Notes under the pieces: model-generated
Database searches by the model: none
Told to the model about the DNA's origin: nothing
The model's input: only the letters and a program-made list of their open reading frames with translations
In this document: positions 21,201 through 28,510 of the stretch, piece by piece
Layout of the letters: each line of letters begins with the position of its first letter
How positions within the stretch are numbered: position 1 is the stretch's first letter
Made by a program: the position numbers and the translations under genes
Assembly: GCA_902774215.1 (NCBI GenBank)
Contig: CACYHU010000073.1
Location: 1-33,130, forward strand
DNA: 33,130 bases
Source of the DNA: an uncultured Chloroflexota bacterium
GTDB lineage: Bacteria; Chloroflexota; Anaerolineae; Anaerolineales; Anaerolineaceae
Reading direction: 5' to 3'

Positions 21201-22795
21201 AAGATACCATCCCGGTAGAGTATTATTACAATGGAGACCATTATCATTCTGTCATCGGTACAATGATGCCGGTCTCCGATGGATTCAAACCGAAAGCGGA
21301 TGATGATATCGTCTATATCGAGGATGAGATCCTGCTCGAAGAAGAAACGGGAAGGCTGTTCTATTACAGCGACAATCAATATTTCATTTACGGCGAAGAC
21401 CCGCTCGGTGAATTTGATGAAAACGAAAAGTTTGAGCTGCATCCCCTGACTGTCGATACAAGCGATATTCCGGTCGCGGGAACCTTCCGCAACTACTCAA
21501 GAGATACGCTGACCATTGAAAAACGCACAATCGGAGGAAAAGAGGGAAGCTTTAATTTCACCGTTCTGTTTAAAAACAAAAACTTTACTGTTGAGGATTA
21601 TGAATTCCGGGATCCCGATACCGGAACGATACAAAAGGCTGATGACTGGTCTCCGGAGAATAACCGCTGGAAATTCACACTCCGGGCCGGTCAGGAGCTT
21701 TCCATCCACAATATTCCGGAGGGAACAGAATATACTGTCACAGAGCTTCCATCTTCAGACGGGTTCTCTTTCGTTTCCGTTGACGAGCATGGTACATCCC
21801 CTTCTGTTTCCGGCAGGATCGATCGGGATAAACCGGCGGATCATTTCTTTGACAACGCACTCACCGAAGTCATGGTGGAAAAGAAAGTAATCGGTACAGA
21901 TAAAAAGTTCCAATTCACCGCAAATCTGGAAATCAGCGGACTCCCTGCGAATGAAAAATTCTATTACGGGATAAAAAATCAAAGTCTCCGGGAAGGAACT
22001 GCGGATGCGGAAGGCAGCGCGCAGGTTTCACTGCTCTTCACACTTTCTCATGAGGAAAAAGTTATCCTCATCGTCCCTTACGGTGCAAACGTGACAATAT
22101 CAGAGGAAACTGACAATAACTACACAACGTATGTGCACACGGAAATCGGGGACAGCGAAACGATCGCCGGTCACAGCATAACGCTCACCGGTGTCACGGA
22201 AGATGACGAAGTATTCTTCACCAATTCCCGGCAGCCGGACGATCCGGATGAACCGGATGGACCGTCATTCTTCAGGATCAGATTCAAACTCCCGGAAACC
22301 GGTTTTTCTGCCGTTCGTCCTCAGGTTATTACGGAAAAACCGATGGACTTGAATTATAAACCGCTTGGCTGGACCATTCAGATACCGGAACTTTCAATGC
22401 AGACTGAAATCGTCCATATACCGACGGTAAACGGGAAATACGAAGTAACCTGGCTGGGAGATGCTGCCGGACTGCTGGAAGGGTCGGCGCTGCCGGGTGA
22501 AGGCAGGGCTGTGATCGCGGGACACAACCACCTCAACACCATGGAAGCCGGTCCTTTTGCCATGCTGCGGCAGATGGAAATCAATAACCGCATCTTCATT
22601 CTCAAACCATCCGGTGAGCTTTCCGCTTTCGTAGTCTATGCGAACGAAAAGATTGCCGAAGATGATGCCGCGGGACTGGAACGGATCGCAAATGCTTATC
22701 CTGATTCTCTGACCCTCATCACCTGTGAGGATGAACGCGCTGAAGGCGGATATACCAGCCGGCGAATCGTCGCCGCAAGAAAAATAAGAAATTAA
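18203..22795 (+). CDS. large adhesin/pilin-like surface protein with LPETG motif and C-terminal sortase domain
   Basis: 1530 residues. A basic N-terminus (K-K-R-K) and hydrophobic core (about 29-46) ending S-S-G-F-A-Q form a signal peptide. Residues about 50-195 resemble the start of BspA-like leucine-rich/DUF285 proteins (D-M-S-N-M-F-N-G-C, L-E-E-L-D-I-S-G-L). The long middle (about 200-1090) is rich in Asp, Tyr and Pro and not recognised. Two Cna-B/pilin isopeptide-like domains follow (about 1100-1217, starting L-T-I-E-K-R-T-I-G-G; about 1222-1345, starting V-M-V-E-K-K-V-I-G). After D-E-P-D-G comes L-P-E-T-G-F (1363-1368), then a sortase domain with His1441 in A-G-H-N-H, Cys1508 in L-I-T-C, Arg1520/1521, ending at 1530 with no membrane helix. 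The last 165 residues match the end of the papain protein (2603-4558), with identical LPETG-to-His and LPETG-to-Cys spacing. Start uncertain: ATG at 18224 is an alternative with a slightly better ribosome site. Role inferred: self-sorted surface adhesin. Confidence 0.87.
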   Translation: MKQRWSNMREKDQHLSALQQQKKRKISRLYLCAAVLLVILLHISSGFAQNPSGTLAGDQVIWEIDNGVLIIHPAVENDHPAVIDNSYDQDNPWPWKAYSGLIKEVRMWGNISCVSLKDMFSRLTNLQKAFFHSTENKQLKLSDTQDMSNMFNGCTVLEELDISGLDPLTALTDIGGFLAGCNSLKTLNMDDLDISYIPISKEWEKIWWTYKDDPDVKKVLPSLEKLSAQNSRIWLTPYKDWTHSNRNAQLKLMCHEKDGEEICNRMWFKPDVGASRKPEKSGMKYENGRILLNVREWDDLTNDRWTTTLDSMEQGKYDQEGPDWETNPNVAANIGGVSNKGYVDVNGKSTDGHTNINGSGFLAPGIYERTDEENIYWDKLPAAYYRLVGLGYEPPIVSINGEVIQRSGTYKELEAKVTDNGIEIRSIKFSRSEIAKSITRKLDMDPIEIIYPKAVRDIYGNAKSIRLTIKGVTFTDQDQIPFNCEGDNYTEEECTPDRPRNKYSNALRKDDIWYRRLFNISRYSLSFNNYINSDRGQMVKKGSGAEVDFTIDVVDAKPNTTILFYLNDIDVPREQVNERNWYAWNDDGSYDGIIYGEHSEGIQLLDGNDLNEKSITFAKHSGLEIRDIPDVNDPAKLAGKWILATGTDRDRISPWSSVYVRAHADGARYIWTNGVGCTTYMLENSPEFPEIDPVLVLPEARKLLDGAAPKDNYFYAFNFKVEDAKRDVPKVEIPGLDPLPNAPAPMSPLNSKGEHTNRGDDIYFGYIRFDVPKQGTHKAAYVYKVTENIEEEPDPGIIYDTETIYYAQVIITGPVTEEEIARGTRADIYMGERHCDKERTRCGDIIWDRDIPVTVWSSDMKDDNLRTPVKACGSQHEVLQDANGKLFYRHDGKFLSFDPNHPEDEGTELKPVSSAYSKKHHQVSCPDLFTSLYVYEDRNQVDYVYDESNGKYYSPFCHELIEGIDVWPDHADKPIMEKLTASVPKHEGKSGEGYIVHVTKDTIPVEYYYNGDHYHSVIGTMMPVSDGFKPKADDDIVYIEDEILLEEETGRLFYYSDNQYFIYGEDPLGEFDENEKFELHPLTVDTSDIPVAGTFRNYSRDTLTIEKRTIGGKEGSFNFTVLFKNKNFTVEDYEFRDPDTGTIQKADDWSPENNRWKFTLRAGQELSIHNIPEGTEYTVTELPSSDGFSFVSVDEHGTSPSVSGRIDRDKPADHFFDNALTEVMVEKKVIGTDKKFQFTANLEISGLPANEKFYYGIKNQSLREGTADAEGSAQVSLLFTLSHEEKVILIVPYGANVTISEETDNNYTTYVHTEIGDSETIAGHSITLTGVTEDDEVFFTNSRQPDDPDEPDGPSFFRIRFKLPETGFSAVRPQVITEKPMDLNYKPLGWTIQIPELSMQTEIVHIPTVNGKYEVTWLGDAAGLLEGSALPGEGRAVIAGHNHLNTMEAGPFAMLRQMEINNRIFILKPSGELSAFVVYANEKIAEDDAAGLERIANAYPDSLTLITCEDERAEGGYTSRRIVAARKIRN

Positions 22796-22852
22796 GGGCT
22801 CAGTATCCATACGGGGCTGGACGCGCATTTTTTTTCCTAAAACCGGATTTGC

Positions 22853-22861
22853 TGATATAAT
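22853..22861 (+). promoter_or_regulatory. extended -10 promoter of the solute-binding protein gene
   Basis: TGATATAAT gives an extended -10 (TG plus TATAAT), about 31 bases before the ATG. The -35 region (TTTCCT) is weak, which is usual for extended -10 promoters. Confidence 0.5.
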
Positions 22862-22892
22862 ACATATTGACGCTATGAAGTAAGGAGAAAAT

Positions 22893-24545
22893 ATGTTTAA
22901 GAAACTGAACATTCTGCTTGTTGTACTGGCTGTGATCTGTCTGGCCGCGGGAGTTTGCGGTGCACAGGATCAACTGGCCGATATCAAAAACGCGGGTGTG
23001 CTGAGATTCGGCGTTTCATCCGATTACTATCCCTTCGTTTATACGGAAGGACTGGAACTGGACGGGCTTGATATCGCCATGGTGAAAGAAATGGGAAGCC
23101 GTCTGGGTATCACCGTGCAGCCGATCGACATGGCCTTTGATGGTTTGATCGATGCCGTGATGATCGGACAGGTCGATTTGATCGGCGGCGGATTTTCGAT
23201 CACGGAAAGCCGGAAGGAAAAAGTGGACTTCACCAACGCCTACTATCAGGCCGGCGGTGTGATCCTTGGCAAGGCCGGCAATACGATTTCAGAAGATAAC
23301 ATCCGCAATTCAAAAATCGCTGTTTTGAAAGGATCAAGCTTTGAACAGTGGATCGCTTCAAACCTGCTGATGGGCGGTAAAATTTCTCCGGCCAACGTCA
23401 TAAGCTGCTCCAATAATGATGCGGTCATCCGTGCTTTGAAAGAAGGAACTGCCGATATTGCTCTGGTGGACGGCGACGCTTACCGCTCCCGCTTCAAGAA
23501 TGATTCTTCGATCGTCCTTGTCTCTGATAACGTCGTGAATGAAAAATACGGTTACGCCGCGGCGAAAGGCTCCAACCTGATCCCTGAGCTGAACAATCTT
23601 CTCCGTGATATGATCAAAGACGGGACCGCTCAGAAAATCGCTGATGAATATTTTTCAAAGGATTTTTCTGACATGATCTCAGCTTCCATCACCCGTCCCT
23701 CCCAGATCGTGAATCCTGTCTCCCAGGATGAAGATATGGTCATCTCTCGTGAGATCAGGCCGAGTGATGTCGCCCCCGATCAGGTCACACCCGGTCAGGT
23801 CACACCCTCCGGTGCTCTTGCCAACAACCCGCCGAACTGCTACAACGGTATGCTGTTTATCGGCGACGTAAGCATCCCGGACCGCACCGTACTCAAACCC
23901 AATATGAGTGCCGTGAAGACCTGGAACATCAAAAATACCGGTACCTGCACCTGGGACTCCACCTATTCCTTCAATTACGTGAAAGGCTCCGTTTTCGGGC
24001 CGACCTCCGTCCCGATCACAAGACTTGTCGGACCGGGAGAAACCTATGAAGTTTCCGTGACCTTTACCACACCGGTTTCCAACGGTGAATATACCGCCTG
24101 GTGGCAGATGCAGAACACCGCCCATCAGAACTTCGGTCAGACCATCTGGTATGATTTCATCGTCAACGATGTCACCGGTTCGACCAATCAGCAGTTTAAC
24201 GACGCAGCCCCGCAGATCTACAAATGGTATCCTGACTTCTATGCCACAGAAACAGGCAGATGTCCGAAGGTCTACTATGAAGTCGTGAATGCCTATCAGG
24301 TTGAATTCTACATCAACAACCAGTATGTGGATTCTTCAAGAAATCTTTCCGGCTATACTTATCTCTGCACCCCGAACAGAGCTGGTACCTATGTGTTCGG
24401 TATCGTGGCGACCGGAGCAACCTCCACCAGTGACGCCTTCACCTTTATCGATAACACAACGTATCCGCGGCATGATGTCGGTGTTTCCGCCGACTATCCG
24501 CACTGGAGCATGGACGGCAACATCGTCTATCTGACCAATCAGTAA
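22893..24545 (+). CDS. amino-acid-type solute-binding protein fused to an NBR1-like Ig domain
   Basis: Extracellular ligand-binding protein of 550 residues. Signal peptide 1-24 (M-F-K-K, hydrophobic core, C-G-A then Q); the only nearby Cys is preceded by Val, so a lipobox is not convincing. Residues about 27-255 form a family 3 solute-binding domain (I-K-N-A-G-V-L-R-F-G-V, D-Y-Y-P-F, G-L-D-I-A-M-V-K-E-M, V-D-F-T-N-A-Y-Y). A Pro/Gln/Thr linker with repeated Q-V-T-P-G-Q-V-T-P follows. Residues about 311-425 are an NBR1-type Ig domain (W-N-I-K-N-T-G-T-C-T-W, G-E-Y-T-A-W-W-Q-M). A further beta-rich segment runs from about 437 to 520. AAGGAG precedes the ATG. No permease or ATPase genes adjoin, so it may act in sensing, or with a transporter elsewhere. 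Anchoring is unclear; the Ig part may bind the cell surface. Confidence 0.9.
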   Translation: MFKKLNILLVVLAVICLAAGVCGAQDQLADIKNAGVLRFGVSSDYYPFVYTEGLELDGLDIAMVKEMGSRLGITVQPIDMAFDGLIDAVMIGQVDLIGGGFSITESRKEKVDFTNAYYQAGGVILGKAGNTISEDNIRNSKIAVLKGSSFEQWIASNLLMGGKISPANVISCSNNDAVIRALKEGTADIALVDGDAYRSRFKNDSSIVLVSDNVVNEKYGYAAAKGSNLIPELNNLLRDMIKDGTAQKIADEYFSKDFSDMISASITRPSQIVNPVSQDEDMVISREIRPSDVAPDQVTPGQVTPSGALANNPPNCYNGMLFIGDVSIPDRTVLKPNMSAVKTWNIKNTGTCTWDSTYSFNYVKGSVFGPTSVPITRLVGPGETYEVSVTFTTPVSNGEYTAWWQMQNTAHQNFGQTIWYDFIVNDVTGSTNQQFNDAAPQIYKWYPDFYATETGRCPKVYYEVVNAYQVEFYINNQYVDSSRNLSGYTYLCTPNRAGTYVFGIVATGATSTSDAFTFIDNTTYPRHDVGVSADYPHWSMDGNIVYLTNQ

Positions 24546-24564
24546 AGAAAAGTATCTGTAATAT

Positions 24565-24609
24565 AACAAGGCCCCGGTGAGAGAAATCCCTCACCGGGGC
24601 CTTGTTTTT
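24565..24609. terminator. bidirectional terminator between the binding-protein gene and sucD
   Basis: A strong 17-base stem (24565-24581 with 24590-24606, GC-rich GGCCCCGGTGAG core) and 8-base loop, then TTT on the plus strand. The genes on both sides converge here. Confidence 0.9.
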
Positions 24610-24633
24610 ATTACAGAGCACACGGCGTCAGTT

Positions 24634-25497
24634 CTACCGCAGCAGATCGATCAGATCCATCCAGTTGGAAGTGGCTTTGATCCCCGCGGTCTTGAATGCT
24701 TCCAGCTTCTCGCGCGCGGAACCGATGCCGCCTTCAATAAAAGCACCCGGATGCGTGGTTCGCTTTCCTTCCGGAATATTGACACCGGCAACATAGGCAA
24801 TGACCGGCTTGCTCATCTGATAGGCGACAAACTTGGCCGCCCGTTCTTCTTCCAGTCCGCCGATTTCTCCCATCAGCAGGATCTTTTCCGTATAGGGATC
24901 GGTCTCAAACATTTCCAGAATATCAACAAAGGTCGTCCCGCAGATCAGGTCCCCGCCAATCCCGACGCATGAACTCACACCCAGACCGACACCCTTCATC
25001 CGGTCCATGGTCATATAAGCGATGGTCGAGGAACGGCTCACAACACCGATCCTGCCGGGGATCACGCATTCGGAGGGGAAAATGCCCACCTTCTGTTCAC
25101 CGGGATTGATGATACCGGGACAGTTCGGACCGAGCAGGCGCACGCCTTTTGTCTTCATATACGCATTGACTTTGACGATGTCCTGTACCGGGATTCCGTC
25201 CGTAATGCAGACCACCAGCTCCACACCGGAATCCGCGGCTTCGTAAAGAGCATCCGTCGCCTGGTGAGCCGGTACAAAAACAACGGAGGTGTTGGCCTCG
25301 GTCGCCTCCACCGCGGATTTCATGCTGTCAAAGACCGGGACCTTTTCGTCCAGGACCCAGCTTCCGCCCTTCCCGGGTGTGACGCCGGCGACGATCTGCG
25401 TGCCGTAATTCAGCATATCAAGCGAATGAAAGCTCGCTTCCCGGCCGGTTATCCCCTGAATGATCACGCGGGTGGATTTGTTAATTAATATACTCAT
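24634..25497 (-). CDS. sucD: succinyl-CoA synthetase, alpha subunit
   Basis: Forms with SucC the enzyme interconverting succinyl-CoA and succinate with NTP formation. 287 residues from the ATG at 25497, which has GGAG at suitable distance; a longer frame from 25521 adds eight residues unlike the family. The CoA-binding fold begins S-T-R-V-I-I-Q-G-I-T-G, followed by G-V-T-P-G-K-G-G, G-P-N-C-P-G-I-I-N-P, S-R-S-S-T-I-A-Y and G-E-I-G-G-L-E-E-E-R-A-A. The phosphohistidine is His249 in T-H-P-G-A-F-I. The start overlaps the end of sucC by 17 bases, so the pair is translationally coupled. No other TCA cycle gene is nearby. Confidence 0.94.
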   Translation of the reverse strand: MSILINKSTRVIIQGITGREASFHSLDMLNYGTQIVAGVTPGKGGSWVLDEKVPVFDSMKSAVEATEANTSVVFVPAHQATDALYEAADSGVELVVCITDGIPVQDIVKVNAYMKTKGVRLLGPNCPGIINPGEQKVGIFPSECVIPGRIGVVSRSSTIAYMTMDRMKGVGLGVSSCVGIGGDLICGTTFVDILEMFETDPYTEKILLMGEIGGLEEERAAKFVAYQMSKPVIAYVAGVNIPEGKRTTHPGAFIEGGIGSAREKLEAFKTAGIKATSNWMDLIDLLR

Positions 25498-26635
25498 TCG
25501 ACGGAGCTCCGATAAACTCAAATACCTTATCCACCGCTTCGGGCAGGTCCGGAACGGTAGCGATCAGCGAGCCCTTCAGCATCTCATGCGCGATATCCGC
25601 GTTAGTCCCGCTGAAACGCACAATGGTAGGGATCTTCCTTTTGTTATGGTAAAGCGAGCGCAGCAGACCTTCCGCGACCTTGTCGCAATGGGTCTTGCCG
25701 CCGTAAACATTGACGATCACCGCATCGACCCGCGGATCGTCATAAAGCAGGGTAAGCGCTTTTTCCGCCCGCTGGTCATGGACGCTCCCGCCCATATCAA
25801 GATAATTGGCCGGACGGCCGCCGCGGTGCCGCAGGTAATCGATGCAGCTCATGGTCAGCCCTGCTCCGTTCGCCAGCACGCCGATATTGCCGTCCATACG
25901 GAAATAGCACATCCCGTACTTCTGCGCCTCATATTCGGTCATGTTGGAGATCATGCTGAGCTCGGAATCGAAAAGAGTCTGCTGCCGGAAAAAGGCGTTG
26001 TTATCGACCGTGATCTTGCCGTCCAGCGCCAGCAGGCGCCCGTCGGTACCGATAGCCAGCGGATTGATTGCGACCAGCAGGGCATCCATTTCACAGAAAA
26101 TCTTCCACATCTGCCCGCAGATCTTAAACAGCTTGCGCTGGTATTTCAACGGAAAATTACAGCGGGAGGCAAGATCATAAACCTGATACTGCTGCAATCC
26201 GATCAGCGGATCGATGTTCACCCGCTCCAGATTATCGTAAAGGGAGTTGGCAGCCGTCTCGATGTAAAGGCTGCCGGTATCATACATCACCAGCACCGGT
26301 GTCTGAACAGCCCGGTCATAGGTGATAAGGATGTAATATTCCTCAGCGATGGTCACTGCCTCATCGATCAGCACCTTGCTGACAGGAACATCCTGAATGC
26401 GTGAAGCAAGGATCTGGGATGCAAATTCTTCCGTTTCCTCCGGCGTCCGGGCAAGACGGATGCCGCCGGACATGCCGCGGCCTTCCGAAAGCACCTGGGC
26501 TTTTACGACAACAGGCCCGTTGATGGCTTCTGCAATGCGCTTGGCCTCACGGGCATAAGATGTCACTCTGCCGTCCGGGACAGGGATCCCATACTGACGG
26601 AAGATATTTTTAAGCTGATATTCCTGAAGTTTCAT
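25481..26635 (-). CDS. sucC: succinyl-CoA synthetase, beta subunit
   Basis: ATP-grasp subunit of 384 residues; the family is usually about 385-400. It begins M-K-L-Q-E-Y-Q-L-K-N-I-F-R-Q-Y-G-I-P-V-P. The nucleotide site shows V-V-V-K-A-Q-V and then E-G-R-G-M-S-G-G, where most relatives have G-G-R-G-K-A-G-G. The C-terminal half has D-G-N-I-G-V-L-A-N-G-A-G-L, G-G-R-P-A-N-Y-L-D-M-G-G and V-N-V-Y-G-G-K-T-H-C-D; the usual motif there is F-G-G-I-T-R-C-D. It is clearly divergent in the loops but keeps the framework, so it could be an acyl-CoA synthetase with altered acid preference. First gene of the sucCD pair; the 155-base upstream region carries inverted repeats. Confidence 0.92.
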   Translation of the reverse strand: MKLQEYQLKNIFRQYGIPVPDGRVTSYAREAKRIAEAINGPVVVKAQVLSEGRGMSGGIRLARTPEETEEFASQILASRIQDVPVSKVLIDEAVTIAEEYYILITYDRAVQTPVLVMYDTGSLYIETAANSLYDNLERVNIDPLIGLQQYQVYDLASRCNFPLKYQRKLFKICGQMWKIFCEMDALLVAINPLAIGTDGRLLALDGKITVDNNAFFRQQTLFDSELSMISNMTEYEAQKYGMCYFRMDGNIGVLANGAGLTMSCIDYLRHRGGRPANYLDMGGSVHDQRAEKALTLLYDDPRVDAVIVNVYGGKTHCDKVAEGLLRSLYHNKRKIPTIVRFSGTNADIAHEMLKGSLIATVPDLPEAVDKVFEFIGAPSNEYIN

Positions 26636-26686
26636 AGTTATGATCCGAATCAGGATTCACCAATGTGTCGTGGAAATCAGAATTTC

Positions 26687-26741
26687 TGACACCTGACACC
26701 TGAATCCTTTTTCAAACTTGAGATCAGGTGTCAGACACCTG
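26687..26741. promoter_or_regulatory. inverted-repeat cluster upstream of sucC
   Basis: TGACACCTGA occurs twice, overlapping (26687-26696 and 26694-26703), with its exact reverse complement TCAGGTGTCA at 26724-26733. The latter is part of a near-perfect palindrome CAGGTGTC-A-GACACCTG (26725-26741). It could be an operator for sucCD, a structured RNA, or one of the A/C-rich unit arrays seen elsewhere. The whole 26636-26790 gap holds no gene. Confidence 0.5.
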
Positions 26742-26790
26742 GTTCGGGTATGTTTTACCCTTTGTCACCGATGTCTGACACCCTGATACG

Positions 26791-27858
26791 CTATCCTTTC
26801 AGAAATTCATCAACGGATTCTTTGCTGATGCGGTAGGCACTGCCGATCTTGCGGGCTTTCAGGTCGCCCGCCTGGATCGCGGCGATAATATCTTCCTCGG
26901 AAACCTTCAGCAGCTGAGCCACTTCGGAGGGGGTCATGACGCCTGCGTGACCGCTGGCTGAGCCTGATGACGGTGCCGCCGCGGGGGCTGACTGCTGCTG
27001 TGCAGACTGCTGCTGGTTCATCCCGAATGCCTGGGACATATAATTACCGATACCCATACCGGCACCGATACCGGCGGTAAGGCCGGCACCACCGCCCTCA
27101 TTCTTCGCCGCGTCGCGCATGGCGTCGGCAGCCTGAAGCTGGGTGTAGGTGTTCATGTCAAGCATGCCCATCGCGCGAAGATCTTCCGCACTGGTTTCGG
27201 ACGGCTTGAGATTGGTGATGTAGAAGGACTTCAGCACAAGACCGATGGCCGCAAAGTCTTCCTGGGCTTTGGCGCGCACCGCGGTGCCAAGCTCTTCTGT
27301 CAGGCTGAGCAGCTGGAAGATGTTCTGCCCCTGGGCAGCCATTGTTGCCAGCGTATCCTGCAGCTTTGAAAGCAGCATGGAACGCAGCCGGTTCTCAATA
27401 GAGGACAGGGTATAGCTGGATGTGGCACCGACGATCTGCGTCACGAACTGCTGCGGATCACCGACCTGGAAGCTGTAGGTACCGAAGCCCTGCAGCAGGG
27501 TCATTCCCAAACCGACACCGGCGTTCTGGACGATGATCGGCTGGGCAGTGCCCCATTTGCGGTCCGCAAATTCACGCATCGCGACATAATAAATTTCCGC
27601 GGTAAAGGGCGTCCGGTTATTGAACGCCTTGCCGAGCAGGTTGGTCAGCAGCGGCAGGTTCGCGGTGGAAATGGTATGACGGCCGGGGCCGAGCACATCC
27701 AGTGCCTTCCCGTCACGGAAGAAAATGGCATTCTGGGACTCACGGACGATCACCTGGGAGCCGAAACGCAGGTCGCAGACTCCGGTTTCCGGAAAATGGT
27801 GGACGATCTCATCCGGCATCTCGCTCGGATATTCAACAACATCAAAAACACGTGCCAT
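26791..27858 (-). CDS. SPFH-domain protein with C-terminal excisionase-type helix-turn-helix
   Basis: 355 residues. Residues about 15-235 match the SPFH family related to YdjI and so-called virion core proteins (I-F-F-R-D-G-K-A, G-P-G-R-H-T-I-S-T-A-N-L-P, A-E-I-Y-Y-V, F-Y-I-T-N-L-K-P). A Gly-rich patch (about 250-270, G-L-T-A-G-I-G-A-G-M-G-I-G) and a Gln/Ser/Ala linker follow. The last 50 residues are an excisionase/MerR-like helix-turn-helix: T-P-S-E-V-A-Q-L-L-K-V-S-E, I-Q-A-G-D-L-K-A-R-K-I-G-S-A-Y-R-I-S, V-D-E-F-L-K-G. Relatives usually end in a zinc ribbon or similar module. AGGAG lies eight bases before the ATG. Second gene of an operon, 21 bases after the coiled-coil gene. Role probably membrane-associated scaffold; the HTH may bind protein or DNA. 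Confidence 0.88.
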   Translation of the reverse strand: MARVFDVVEYPSEMPDEIVHHFPETGVCDLRFGSQVIVRESQNAIFFRDGKALDVLGPGRHTISTANLPLLTNLLGKAFNNRTPFTAEIYYVAMREFADRKWGTAQPIIVQNAGVGLGMTLLQGFGTYSFQVGDPQQFVTQIVGATSSYTLSSIENRLRSMLLSKLQDTLATMAAQGQNIFQLLSLTEELGTAVRAKAQEDFAAIGLVLKSFYITNLKPSETSAEDLRAMGMLDMNTYTQLQAADAMRDAAKNEGGGAGLTAGIGAGMGIGNYMSQAFGMNQQQSAQQQSAPAAAPSSGSASGHAGVMTPSEVAQLLKVSEEDIIAAIQAGDLKARKIGSAYRISKESVDEFLKG

Positions 27859-27879
27859 TGGTTATACTCCTGTAAATAA

Positions 27880-28407
27880 TCAGCTGTTCTGGGTCCCAAG
27901 CTTGACTTCCGCCCTGCGGTTGAGCGCGGTGATGCATTCCTGAGCCACTTTGTTTAAATCTTTGATCGCGGCATCGATCCCGTCATTCGCGGCGGCGGCA
28001 TCCTCCACCCTGTCGACAGCTTCCTTCACGCTGTCGGCCAGGTCAAAGAGGTAGAGGTCATAATCGTAAAGCTGCTGCAGCGCGATATCATCGACCTTCA
28101 CGGCATCAGAAAGACCCGCATAGCCGTAGGCTGCGGTCCTGATGCGGTCGGCGAACTGGCGGATCTTCAGCGCCGCGGATTCCAGGTCGCTGAGGTAAAC
28201 GATCCCCATGCCCTTTGCAAGGTCTTTTTCGATCGCGGAGATCCGCGTCCATTGTTCGGAAAAACGCTGAGAGATGTTTTCACGAACGATTTTATCGGTG
28301 TCTCTCCGGTCCTCTAATTTTTCATATCCTTTGATCCCGGGGATCTTTTCCCACAACTTCTGCAGCCCGCTTTTCTGGGAGCTGACAAGTTCATTCAGGT
28401 TTTCCAT
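27880..28407 (-). CDS. conserved helical protein of unknown function, partner of the SPFH gene
   Basis: 175 residues, almost wholly helical by composition, with heptad-like patterns and no signal peptide. The N-terminus carries K-L-W-E-K-I-P-G-I-K-G-Y-E-K-L-E-D-R-R, a motif I associate with uncharacterised Chloroflexota proteins found beside SPFH genes. The C-terminal half has repeated acidic helices (L-Y-D-Y-D-L-Y-L-F-D-L-A-D-S-V-K-E-A-V-D). AAAGGAG precedes the ATG. As first gene of the operon, 21 bases before the SPFH gene, it probably works with that protein. No enzymatic motif seen. Confidence 0.8.
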   Translation of the reverse strand: MENLNELVSSQKSGLQKLWEKIPGIKGYEKLEDRRDTDKIVRENISQRFSEQWTRISAIEKDLAKGMGIVYLSDLESAALKIRQFADRIRTAAYGYAGLSDAVKVDDIALQQLYDYDLYLFDLADSVKEAVDRVEDAAAANDGIDAAIKDLNKVAQECITALNRRAEVKLGTQNS

Positions 28408-28425
28408 ATTTTGGTTTCTCCTTTC

Positions 28426-28487
28426 GGGGAAGGCGATTCCCCTTTATTACTATTAATAATTATAGTGCAGTTATCAGGTTTTGAAAA
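28426..28487 (-). promoter_or_regulatory. promoter and leader hairpin of the SPFH operon
   Basis: On the minus strand, -35 TTTTCA (28482-28487), 17-base spacer, -10 TATAAT (28459-28464). A perfect hairpin GGGGAA/TTCCCC with a 5-base loop (28426-28442) lies directly upstream of the AAAGGAG ribosome site, so it could influence translation or mRNA stability. Confidence 0.6.
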
Positions 28488-28510
28488 ATTAATATATTGT
28501 TAATTTGAAC

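Noticed and set aside
22801-22840. Possible terminator after the adhesin gene (T-run at about 22829-22835)
   Set aside because: A T-run is present, but I could find only a 4-base stem before it, too weak to call.
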